Assembly: GCA_026389655.1 (NCBI GenBank)
Contig: JAPLHL010000135.1
Coordinates: forward strand, 1-5,135
Length of the DNA stretch: 5,135 bases
Direction of reading: 5' to 3'
Origin: Chloroflexota bacterium
Lineage (GTDB): Bacteria; Chloroflexota; Dehalococcoidia; GIF9; UBA5629
Position 1 is the first letter of the stretch. Every line of letters begins with the position of its first letter. Shown in pieces: positions 1 to 5,135 of the stretch. The notes beneath the pieces are model-generated. The model was not told the DNA's origin. It was given only the letters and a program-made list of their open reading frames with translations, and made no database searches. The position numbers were made by a program, and so were the translations under genes.

Positions 1-55
1 TACTCCAATTTCTTCCACAACGGATACCTCATATAATTCAAACCACGTGTTATAT

Positions 56-96
56 AAAAATACGGGCTGCAATTAAATTGCAGCCCGTATTTATTT
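56..96 (-). terminator. Rho-independent terminator of the acyl-CoA dehydrogenase gene, possibly bidirectional
   Basis: Positions 58-74 and 76-92 are perfect inverted copies (core GGGCTGCAATT / AATTGCAGCCC) around a single central base, so the RNA would fold into a long GC-cored hairpin with an A/T-rich tip. Read on the minus strand, the hairpin is followed by TTTTTATATA, a good U-tract, and it lies about 20 bases past the stop codon of the dehydrogenase at 112-114. On the plus strand the hairpin is followed by TTTATTT, so it may also stop a transcript arriving from the left edge. Confidence 0.85.
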
Positions 97-111
97 ACCC
101 GTAACTTAAAC

Positions 112-771
112 TTATTTCATCCTGGGAAGGCCGAGGCCATACCAGGCGATGATGTTGCGCTGTATTTCATTGGTGCCCATGGAAATAATGGGAACGAAGC
201 ATGACTGGTACACTTCCTCAGGGAAACCGCCCATCTTGGCAAACCTGGAGTGTTTTACCTGGCCGTAAACTCCAAGAAGGTCGGTAGAAACCTGTCCTAT
301 TCTCTCCATAAGCTCGCTTGCAAATACTTTTACAGCAGCAGCATCCATCAGGCCCATCTCGTGCCTGCTCTGCTGGTCGGCGATGCGCATGGCCAGTGTG
401 CGAACTGCCTCCAGACCGATAGCCAGGTCAGCAACACGGTTCCTGATAATAGGGTCCTGGGACAGGGGCACGCCGTTACGCATGGTACCGTTGCAATACA
501 TGACCAATCCCTCAACGGCGCTCAGCAGGCCATAGACCAGGCCCATATTGGACCTTTCAAAGCCGGCGAGTACGTTGACCACGGCCCAACCACCGCCGTC
601 TTTTCCTACAATCTGGTTAGCCGGGATATGTACATCATCAAGATAAACTTCATTGTAGATATGGGCCCCATTCATATAGGGAAAACCCTTGACAGTAATG
701 CCCGGAGTCTTCATGTCGCAGAGCATGAAAGTGAGGTTCTTATGTTTGGGGGCCTGGGGGTCGGTCCTAAA
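112..771 (-). CDS. Acyl-CoA dehydrogenase, C-terminal part (after the frameshift)
   Basis: These are the last 219 residues of the dehydrogenase, starting at FRTDPQAPKHK. The open frame extends upstream to 912, but those extra residues do not look like the family and overlap real coding sequence in the other frame. Visible elements are the end of the beta domain (EVYLDDVHIPANQIVG), the helical C-terminal domain with the Phe-Glu-Arg-Ser segment (codons about 562-551), and the closing signature GTNEIQRNIIAWYGLGLPR. The residue before that GTNEIQ is Met (codon 178-180), where short- and medium-chain enzymes carry the catalytic Glu. The Glu of Phe-Glu-Arg-Ser (codon 556-558) sits where isovaleryl- and long-chain acyl-CoA dehydrogenases have their base. 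No ribosome binding site is evident for independent translation from 771. Confidence 0.85.
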   Translation of the reverse strand, partial: FRTDPQAPKHKNLTFMLCDMKTPGITVKGFPYMNGAHIYNEVYLDDVHIPANQIVGKDGGGWAVVNVLAGFERSNMGLVYGLLSAVEGLVMYCNGTMRNGVPLSQDPIIRNRVADLAIGLEAVRTLAMRIADQQSRHEMGLMDAAAVKVFASELMERIGQVSTDLLGVYGQVKHSRFAKMGGFPEEVYQSCFVPIISMGTNEIQRNIIAWYGLGLPRMK

Positions 772-1294
772 CGCCGAAAGCCCAGTCAGCCCTGTGGGCG
801 GCTGTATTCCAGGTTTTCTGACCATTAACAATATAATCATCGCACTTTTTGATTGCGGTTGTTGTGAGCGCCGCCAGGTCGGAGCCTGCGTTTGGCTCAC
901 TCCAGAGCTCACACCACATTACCTCGCCGGAAGCAATGCCCGGGAGGAATTTCTTTTTAACCTCATCACTGGCTGCCGCCAGGAGGGTGGGGGCAAGCAT
1001 GGCCACGCCGAACTCGTCAACGCCGGGAAGACCATAGTATCCGACCGCCTCGCTGAAGAGGACCTTGTCCATCATATCGCCCTGGCCGCCCCATTCTTTG
1101 GGCCATCCGAAAGTCAACCACCCGCGCTTGCCAAACTCACGGGCGCAGTAGCGGTGATATTCCCAACTTTCATCATTATCGAGTTTGCCTTCGCCGCCGA
1201 CAAATGCAGCCGGCCTCTTTTTCAGCAGTTCCGCGCAGACTTTGTAGTATTCCTTTCTTTTAACTTCCTGTTCCGGGGTCAGCTTGAAATCCAT
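767..1294 (-). CDS. Acyl-CoA dehydrogenase, N-terminal part (before the frameshift)
   Basis: These are the first 175 residues of the split dehydrogenase. The start MDFKLTPEQE is a typical family N-terminus, and the all-helical N-terminal domain covers about residues 1-125. The central beta domain begins with WCELWSEPNAGSDLA at about 127-141, the conserved stretch that contacts FAD and substrate, followed by VNGQKTW at about 156-162, another family hallmark. The frame stays authentic up to residues A172-F-G-V175 and then meets TAG. Alone it lacks the rest of the beta domain and the C-terminal helical domain, so it should not be an active enzyme. Confidence 0.85.
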   Translation of the reverse strand: MDFKLTPEQEVKRKEYYKVCAELLKKRPAAFVGGEGKLDNDESWEYHRYCAREFGKRGWLTFGWPKEWGGQGDMMDKVLFSEAVGYYGLPGVDEFGVAMLAPTLLAAASDEVKKKFLPGIASGEVMWCELWSEPNAGSDLAALTTTAIKKCDDYIVNGQKTWNTAAHRADWAFGV

Positions 1295-1385
1295 GATTTA
1301 ATAACTCCTTTCTCTGTAGTTGGCCTTCAATCCTGGTATTGTATGAACAGCTTTGAAGAACTGATGGACCTTTAACCGGAAAAAC

Positions 1386-1412
1386 ATTATACCACAAACG
1401 TAATTCTTTCAA
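1386..1412 (-). promoter_or_regulatory. Candidate promoter of the acyl-CoA dehydrogenase gene
   Basis: On the minus strand there is a perfect -10 box TATAAT (complement of 1386-1391) preceded by TG plus one base, giving an extended -10 (TGGTATAAT). A TTGAAA lies upstream (complement of 1407-1412), but the 15-base spacer is short, so the extended -10 may do most of the work. It would give a leader of roughly 85 bases before the start at 1294. The call is by eye only. Confidence 0.5.
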
Positions 1413-1465
1413 TTGACCAAATTAGTGAATCTAAATCAGGGATAACCCTATTTATAAATGCGTAT

Positions 1466-1471
1466 TATAAT
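1466..1471 (+). promoter_or_regulatory. Candidate -10 box for the peroxiredoxin gene
   Basis: A perfect TATAAT stands 42 bases before the ATG at 1514, in an AT-rich stretch. I see no good -35 hexamer at the expected distance, so the promoter may be weak or depend on an activator. Between this box and the ribosome binding site is a short GC-rich inverted repeat (CCGGG at 1481-1485, CCCGG at 1492-1496) that could form a small hairpin in the leader. Together with the minus-strand box near 1386 this makes 1295-1513 a divergent promoter region. Confidence 0.4.
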
Positions 1472-1513
1472 TGTATTAAACCGGGGCAATGCCCGGGTGA
1501 AGGAGGTTGCAAC

Positions 1514-1990
1514 ATGGACGTGCGTGAACGCAAAATCAAGGTTGGAGATAGGGCCCCCGACTTCGTTCTCAAGGACCAGGACGGCAGGGACTTCAGACTA
1601 CTAGATATAAAAGGAAAGCGCGTTTTGCTCTCCTTTCATCCGCTGGCCTGGACGGAAATATGCGCCAGGCAAATGCAGTCGCTGGAAAAGAATTTCGGTA
1701 CTTTTGATACTTTGAAGACTTTACCGGTTGGACTAAGCGTCGACGCAGGCCCCTCAAAGAAAGCGTGGGCCGACCACCTGGGTATTAAGAAAGTGCAGCT
1801 TCTTTGTGATTTCTGGCCGCACGGCGAAGTTGCCATGATGTATGATATATTCCGCGAAAAGAACGGGTTCTCAGAAAGGGCCAATATCATCATTGATGAA
1901 AAAGGTAAAATCGCGTTGTTCAGAACCTACCCGCTCAGTCAGCTACCCGACATTAACGAGATAATCGATGCAATCAAGCAGACGAAATGA
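1514..1990 (+). CDS. AhpE-like peroxiredoxin (AhpC/TSA family)
   Basis: This is a 158-residue cytoplasmic thiol peroxidase expected to reduce hydrogen peroxide or organic peroxides. The thioredoxin-fold start VGDRAPDFVLKDQDG is typical. The active-site motif P-x3-T-x2-C is intact as PLAWTEIC (Pro43, Thr47, peroxidatic Cys50), and Arg122 fits the conserved active-site arginine. The stretch DFWPHGEVAMMYDIF (about 99-113) is characteristic of the AhpE/BCP-like branch. Cys98, just before DFWPHG, sits where Mycobacterium tuberculosis AhpE has serine, so it might act as a resolving cysteine; this is inference. The start is well supported by AAGGAGGT at 1500-1507, six bases upstream. It is divergent from the dehydrogenase and 68 bases ahead of the lipoprotein gene, with no clear terminator between, so co-transcription is possible. 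Confidence 0.9.
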   Translation: MDVRERKIKVGDRAPDFVLKDQDGRDFRLLDIKGKRVLLSFHPLAWTEICARQMQSLEKNFGTFDTLKTLPVGLSVDAGPSKKAWADHLGIKKVQLLCDFWPHGEVAMMYDIFREKNGFSERANIIIDEKGKIALFRTYPLSQLPDINEIIDAIKQTK

Positions 1991-2058
1991 TGTAATTTAT
2001 ATTTCGCCGAGTGTAGTGTCAAAATAGCCCCGGCAGGGCAAATACGAGGGGATGTGGT

Positions 2059-2949
2059 ATGAAAAAATTATTGGTTGTATTCTTAATCATCGTGACTCTT
2101 GCAGGGTGCGTTCAGGTGACGGCGCCGCCGGTTGCCGTGCCTTCAAGCAAAGCACAACAGCCCGTTACCTCAAGCTCGCCGGCTTCAAATTCACTGACAC
2201 CCAATATAGTCACTTTTGATGCCACACCTTCGACTATTCCGGCCGGCGATACATCCACCCTTAAATGGGTAACAACCGGCGCGGTTTCGGTGAGCATCAA
2301 CCAGGAGATTGGCCCGGTAGCATTGAACGGCAGTATGCCGGTTACTCCCCTCGCAACAATCACTTACACCTTGTCTGCCACCAATAAGTACGGGACCTCC
2401 ACTGCGACAGCGCAGGTAATCGTCCAGGGCGTCCGGCCCGTCAGCACTCCATCGTCTTTCAACCTGCCTGTTGTGGCAATCCTGAAGGTGGAACCAGCCA
2501 ATATTTTGAGCGGACAAACGGCGGTGCTGACATGGGAAGTCCAGAACTCTTTCGATGTCACCATCAGTCCGGGTTTCAGCATAATACCCGTGAAAGGGTC
2601 AAGGGAAGTGAGCCCGGCTTTCCCGACCACTTATAAGCTGACTACAACCAATGACCACGGGACTATAATCGCTACGACAACTCTTACCGTCTCCGGTGTG
2701 CAACCAAACGAGGAGACTCCGGTGATAAAGTACTTAATAGCTACACCATATGTCATCCTCAAGGGAGAATCCTCCACTCTGTCATGGACATCGGTAGAGG
2801 GATCATCGGCTTCCATCGATAAAGGGGTGGGGATAGTAGACGGTTCGGGAACAACGCGGGTCACGCCCAAGGAGACAACCACTTACATGCTCACGGTCAC
2901 TAACCCGCGTGGCGCCCAGTTCCAGACGGTAACCGTGAACGTTAAGTGA
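2059..2949 (+). CDS. Lipoprotein with three tandem Ig-like domains
   Basis: This 296-residue protein is predicted to be exported and lipid-anchored. It opens with a lysine-charged, hydrophobic signal peptide ending in the lipobox Leu14-Ala15-Gly16-Cys17, so Cys17 would be lipidated after signal peptidase II cleavage. A Pro/Ser/Thr/Ala-rich linker (about 18-48) leads to three repeats of about 75 residues (about 49-123, 138-212 and 221-296). Each shows the same pattern: a Pro followed by a Gly-containing turn, a Leu-x-Trp strand (LKW, LTW, LSW), a Val-Ser/Thr-Pro strand, a Thr-Tyr strand (TYTL, TYKL, TYML) and a Thr-Asn (TN) motif with a Gly four or five residues on. This is an Ig-like beta-sandwich repeat common in surface proteins. 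I see no enzymatic domain, so binding or structural display at the cell surface is the likely role. The start has GAGGGG at 2046-2051, seven bases upstream. Confidence 0.88.
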   Translation: MKKLLVVFLIIVTLAGCVQVTAPPVAVPSSKAQQPVTSSSPASNSLTPNIVTFDATPSTIPAGDTSTLKWVTTGAVSVSINQEIGPVALNGSMPVTPLATITYTLSATNKYGTSTATAQVIVQGVRPVSTPSSFNLPVVAILKVEPANILSGQTAVLTWEVQNSFDVTISPGFSIIPVKGSREVSPAFPTTYKLTTTNDHGTIIATTTLTVSGVQPNEETPVIKYLIATPYVILKGESSTLSWTSVEGSSASIDKGVGIVDGSGTTRVTPKETTTYMLTVTNPRGAQFQTVTVNVK

Positions 2950-3112
2950 GCTTGCTGCAAAAGTTGGCATTATACCCTTTAGCACACAGGAATAACCATC
3001 ATAAAAGCGGCAATCCAGGTACCACCATTGTTTGTAGCTAATCAGAGCTGTTAAGTAAATCGGACGCACATAATAAAGATATTTGAAATCTTCTCATAAG
3101 GAGGGCTACACA
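2950..3112. other. Intergenic gap before the DUF35/thiolase operon
   Basis: There is no gene in this gap, and I find no convincing terminator after the lipoprotein. A promoter for the following operon is expected here but no good pair of -35 and -10 boxes stands out; CATAAT at 3069-3074 is a -10-like sequence without a matching -35. The only firm signal is the ribosome binding site AAGGAGG at 3098-3104. The frame of the next gene is open back to a TTG at 3083, but the Shine-Dalgarno position fixes the start at the ATG 3113. Confidence 0.4.
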
Positions 3113-3589
3113 ATGGGAGTAACATCCGTAGAGCTGGGGAACACAGGCACTCTGGCATATCCAAGCCGCATTAAGTTGCCATGCACATGGCATGTCGGCA
3201 AAACAGGGAGCAGGTTCTATAAAGAATTGAAGGACAGCTGCCAAATCTGGGGCACGAAATGCCCCCAGTGCGAGTTGGTATATGTGCCTCCCAAGGCGAC
3301 CTGCCCGAGGTGTTTCAGCGATATAAAAGAATGGGTAAAGGTCGGGACCGCCGGGACTTTACTGACATATACCGAGGTCAATTATGCAGTCCCTGGCATC
3401 CAGCCGCAGAAACCGCCATATTTCCTGGGCATTATAAAGCTGGACGGTGCCAGTACAGGATTTGTGCACATGCTGGGTGAAGTAAACATGACAGAAATAA
3501 AAGTCGGGATGAGGATGCAAGCCGAATTCCGTGAAAAACGAGAGGGTACTTACCTGGACATCAAGTATTTCCGCCCGGCCAAACCTTAA
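3113..3589 (+). CDS. DUF35 zinc-ribbon/OB-fold protein, partner of the thiolase
   Basis: This 158-residue cytoplasmic protein has the layout of DUF35 (ChsH2/BbsA-like) proteins. An N-terminal helical segment (about 20-45, with GSRFYKELKD) is followed by a rubredoxin-like zinc ribbon with Cys50-x2-Cys53 and Cys64-x2-Cys67, then an OB-fold of about 76-154 (GTLLTYTEVN, YFLGIIKLDG, VGMRMQAEF). In characterised systems such proteins bind beside a thiolase-fold enzyme, bridge subunits and help hold the CoA substrate: archaeal acetoacetyl-CoA thiolase/HMG-CoA synthase, the steroid side-chain aldolase Ltp2-ChsH2, and benzoylsuccinyl-CoA thiolase BbsAB. All four zinc ligands are present. The start is the ATG eight bases after AAGGAGG; a longer version from the TTG at 3083 would place that ribosome binding site inside the gene. 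A thiolase-like gene follows after 39 bases. Confidence 0.9.
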   Translation: MGVTSVELGNTGTLAYPSRIKLPCTWHVGKTGSRFYKELKDSCQIWGTKCPQCELVYVPPKATCPRCFSDIKEWVKVGTAGTLLTYTEVNYAVPGIQPQKPPYFLGIIKLDGASTGFVHMLGEVNMTEIKVGMRMQAEFREKREGTYLDIKYFRPAKP

Positions 3590-3628
3590 ACGCCGGAATG
3601 TAATGAGAATCAAACCAGGAGAATAGCT

Positions 3629-4765
3629 GTGAATAAAGTAGCGATCGTGGGTACAGCACAGACAAAATATCAGAAGAACAATCCGGCATCCCGCGCCGAA
3701 ATGGCCTTTGAGGTCACCAGCAAAGCGCTGGAGGACGCCGGGCTGACAATCAAAGACATAGACAATACTGTGACGCTCTGCAACGATTACTGGGACGGGC
3801 GTACGATATCCTGTATCGCTCTGACAGAGGCGACCGGCTCCGACAAGGTGCATACTACCAATGTGTCCGGGGACGGGACATACGGAGCGCTGCTGGGTAT
3901 GATGCGCATTTTATCAGGCCATTTTAAAGCCACCCTTGTAGTTGCGGAAAGCAAAGGCTCCGAAGCAGTACCCGGGATAATAACCAACGCCATGTTCGAT
4001 CCTATTTACGATCGAATGCTGGGGCTGGACGCCGTTAATTCAGCCGCCCTGCAGGCCCGGAGATATATGTCCAAGTACGGCGCCACAGCAGAGCAATTCG
4101 CCATGGTGTCGGTTAAAAACCATAAAAACGCCAGGAACAACCCCTATGCCCACCTGCCGATGGACCTCTCGATAGAAGATGTGATGAAATCCAGGGTGCT
4201 GGCAGACCCGATCAAGCTGTACGATAGCTCGCCCGTTTCCGACGGCGCCTGTGCCCTGATACTGGCCGAAGAGAGCTTCGCCTCCACAAAATGTAAGAAG
4301 CCGGTCTGGATAAAGGGGGTAGGATCAGCGGCCGACCTGTACCATCTGGGCGACCGGGACCTGGCCGAGACGGAGTCGCTGATAACCGCCGCCAAAAAGG
4401 CGTATGCAATGGCGGGAATCAGCTCACCTTTAAAAGAAATAGATGTAGCCGAAGTGTATGACGCCTTTTCCTACATGGAACTCATGAGGATGGAAGGGCT
4501 GGGACTGACCGAGCGAGGCCAGGCCAGCAGCGCAATCGAAGCAGGCCTAACACAGATGAAAGGAGCCCTGCCGATAAACCCGTCAGGAGGAGTGCTGTCG
4601 TCACATGCAATATTGGTGTCCGGGTTAGCGAGGATAGCAGAAGCAACACTACAACTTAGGGGAGAGGCGGGGGCAAGGCAGGTGGACGGTGCCAGGGTAG
4701 CACTGGCCCACGGCAGCCAGGGGGCCTGCGGACAGGGCCACTGCGTATTCGTACTCGGCAGCTAA
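3629..4765 (+). CDS. Thiolase-like protein (acetyl-CoA acetyltransferase/SCP-x type), nucleophilic Cys apparently absent
   Basis: This 378-residue thiolase-fold protein is of the lipid-transfer-protein/SCP-x type that pairs with DUF35 proteins. Both halves are visible: the N-terminal VAIVGTAQTKY start and the YGATAEQFAMVSVKNHKNA and PVSDGACALILAEES segments, then the C-terminal half with VYDAFSYMEL (about 277-285), NPSGG (317-321), His326 in the place of the GHP histidine, and CGQGHC (367-372). The expected nucleophile region reads TNVSGDGTYG (77-86), with no cysteine where family members have Cys followed by a Ser/Thr-Gly-rich turn. It may therefore be a non-condensing partner subunit or an aldolase-type enzyme rather than a classical thiolase; the alignment is by eye. 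It starts at GTG with AGGAG (3617-3621) seven bases upstream. The downstream paralogue begins 35 bases after its stop. Confidence 0.88.
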   Translation: MNKVAIVGTAQTKYQKNNPASRAEMAFEVTSKALEDAGLTIKDIDNTVTLCNDYWDGRTISCIALTEATGSDKVHTTNVSGDGTYGALLGMMRILSGHFKATLVVAESKGSEAVPGIITNAMFDPIYDRMLGLDAVNSAALQARRYMSKYGATAEQFAMVSVKNHKNARNNPYAHLPMDLSIEDVMKSRVLADPIKLYDSSPVSDGACALILAEESFASTKCKKPVWIKGVGSAADLYHLGDRDLAETESLITAAKKAYAMAGISSPLKEIDVAEVYDAFSYMELMRMEGLGLTERGQASSAIEAGLTQMKGALPINPSGGVLSSHAILVSGLARIAEATLQLRGEAGARQVDGARVALAHGSQGACGQGHCVFVLGS

Positions 4766-4800
4766 TACTCTAGTAGTCAACCGATTTTAAGGAGTTACAA

Positions 4801-5135
4801 ATGGGAGAAAGAGTAGCAATCGTCGGAATGGGACAAACTCATCATAAGTCGAAAAATCTTGAATGTTGCGGCCAGGAGTTAATTAATATAGCGGTAAAAA
4901 GGGCTCTCGCCAGTGCAGAGCTTACCATGAAGGATATCGATGCCATCGTCATTGGCAATATGGACCTTTTTGAGATGATCAACTGCGCCGATATGTGGAG
5001 CGTCGACGGGTCCGGCGCCTACGGGAAGCCTATATTGAAAATATGCACGGGGGGAGAAACCGGCAGCTCCACGGGGCATGCGGCCTTCTTCCATGCTGCC
5101 TCGGGACTGTTTCCCACGGTGCTGGCAATCGGCTG
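4801..5135 (+). CDS. Second thiolase-like protein, N-terminal part (runs off the window)
   Basis: The first 111 codons are present and the gene continues past the right edge. The start MGERVAIVGMGQTHH parallels the MNKVAIVGTAQTKY start of the upstream gene, so the two are paralogues. LTMKDIDAIVIGN is the usual early-thiolase segment. The region after it contains ICTGGETGSSTGHAAFFHAASG, in which Cys82 fits the nucleophilic cysteine that forms the acyl-enzyme. This copy thus looks catalytically equipped, unlike its neighbour, though the C-terminal histidine and cysteine cannot be checked here. The ribosome binding site AAGGAG (4789-4794) lies six bases before the ATG. It is probably co-transcribed with the DUF35 and first thiolase genes, and possibly forms one complex with them. 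Confidence 0.88.
   Translation, partial: MGERVAIVGMGQTHHKSKNLECCGQELINIAVKRALASAELTMKDIDAIVIGNMDLFEMINCADMWSVDGSGAYGKPILKICTGGETGSSTGHAAFFHAASGLFPTVLAIG

Larger units (their letters stand above)
112..1294 (-). pseudogene. Acyl-CoA dehydrogenase, interrupted by one frameshift
   Basis: This is a full-length acyl-CoA dehydrogenase in two overlapping frames. Such flavoenzymes oxidise an acyl-CoA to the 2,3-enoyl-CoA with FAD and pass electrons to electron-transfer flavoprotein in the cytoplasm. The first frame starts at 1294 and runs 175 codons into a TAG at 764-766. Family sequence resumes one frame over at the Phe codon 769-771 and continues to the TAA at 112-114. Restoring two bases would give 394 residues, the usual family length, and would keep the normal five-residue spacing between the Trp and the Arg-Thr-Asp-Pro motif at the junction. 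Nothing else in the gene is damaged. The break may be a real recent mutation, a sequencing or assembly error in a T run, or less likely recoding. The start has AAAGGAG ten bases upstream, and the gene is divergent from the peroxiredoxin. Confidence 0.85.

Noticed and set aside
1..55. Possible gene ends at the left edge: a plus-strand frame ending in TAA at 34-36, and an open minus-strand frame running off the edge.
   Set aside because: Both are too short to recognise, neither has a supporting ribosome binding site or motif, and they contradict each other. If the plus-strand tail were real, the hairpin at 58-92 would serve both convergent genes.
772..912. The upstream extension of the dehydrogenase C-terminal frame, which could be taken as a separate protein starting at 912.
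   Set aside because: Its first 47 residues are unlike the family and overlap the authentic N-terminal frame, so they are out-of-frame reading.
250..1375. Long plus-strand open frames (250-828 and 689-1375) opposite the acyl-CoA dehydrogenase.
   Set aside because: They are antisense to clear family sequence, show no recognisable domain and lack ribosome binding sites, so they are shadows of the dehydrogenase coding pattern.
2022..2040. Small inverted repeat (GCCC...GGGC) between the peroxiredoxin and lipoprotein genes as a terminator.
   Set aside because: The stem is only about four base pairs and no T run follows.
3083..3112. A ten-residue longer start (TTG) for the DUF35 protein.
   Set aside because: The strong AAGGAGG at 3098-3104 is ideally placed for the ATG at 3113 and would be internal to the longer version.
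3359..3853. A 164-codon minus-strand open frame across the end of the DUF35 gene and start of the thiolase gene.
   Set aside because: It is antisense to two well-supported genes and has no recognisable domain.

Overview
The window is a bacterial segment of moderate GC content, with strong AAGGAGG-type ribosome binding sites and short intergenic gaps. The gene mix (acyl-CoA dehydrogenase, AhpE-like peroxiredoxin, lipoprotein with tandem Ig-like domains, DUF35/thiolase operon) is reminiscent of Chloroflexota such as Dehalococcoidia. That placement is an inference from gene style only; Desulfobacterota or another lineage rich in acyl-CoA metabolism is also possible.

Layout: positions 1-55 hold no assignable gene. 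A near-perfect 17-bp palindrome flanked by A/T runs (56-96) is the terminator of the minus-strand gene that follows. Positions 112-1294 (minus) encode an acyl-CoA dehydrogenase whose reading frame is broken once, near 769-773. Positions 1295-1513 are a divergent regulatory region with one promoter candidate on each strand. On the plus strand come an AhpE-like peroxiredoxin (1514-1990) and a lipoprotein with three Ig-like domains (2059-2949). After a 163-base gap there is a tight run of a DUF35 zinc-ribbon/OB-fold protein (3113-3589), a thiolase-like protein (3629-4765) and the first 111 codons of a second thiolase-like protein (4801 to the window edge).

How they work together: DUF35 proteins are known acyl-CoA-binding partners of thiolase-fold enzymes, and the three-gene run (gaps of 39 and 35 bases, each gene with its own ribosome binding site) looks like one operon for a thiolase or aldolase complex acting on CoA thioesters. 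The acyl-CoA dehydrogenase would fit an oxidative step in the same kind of pathway, although it is transcribed divergently and is frameshifted here. The peroxiredoxin and lipoprotein are probably unrelated to that pathway: one detoxifies peroxides in the cytoplasm and the other is anchored at the cell surface.

The most notable points are the single frameshift in an otherwise intact dehydrogenase, the apparent loss of the nucleophilic cysteine in the first thiolase-like protein while its neighbour keeps it, and an extra cysteine in the peroxiredoxin. I see no mobile element, CRISPR array, tRNA or rRNA, and nothing that I can defend as a wholly new system.
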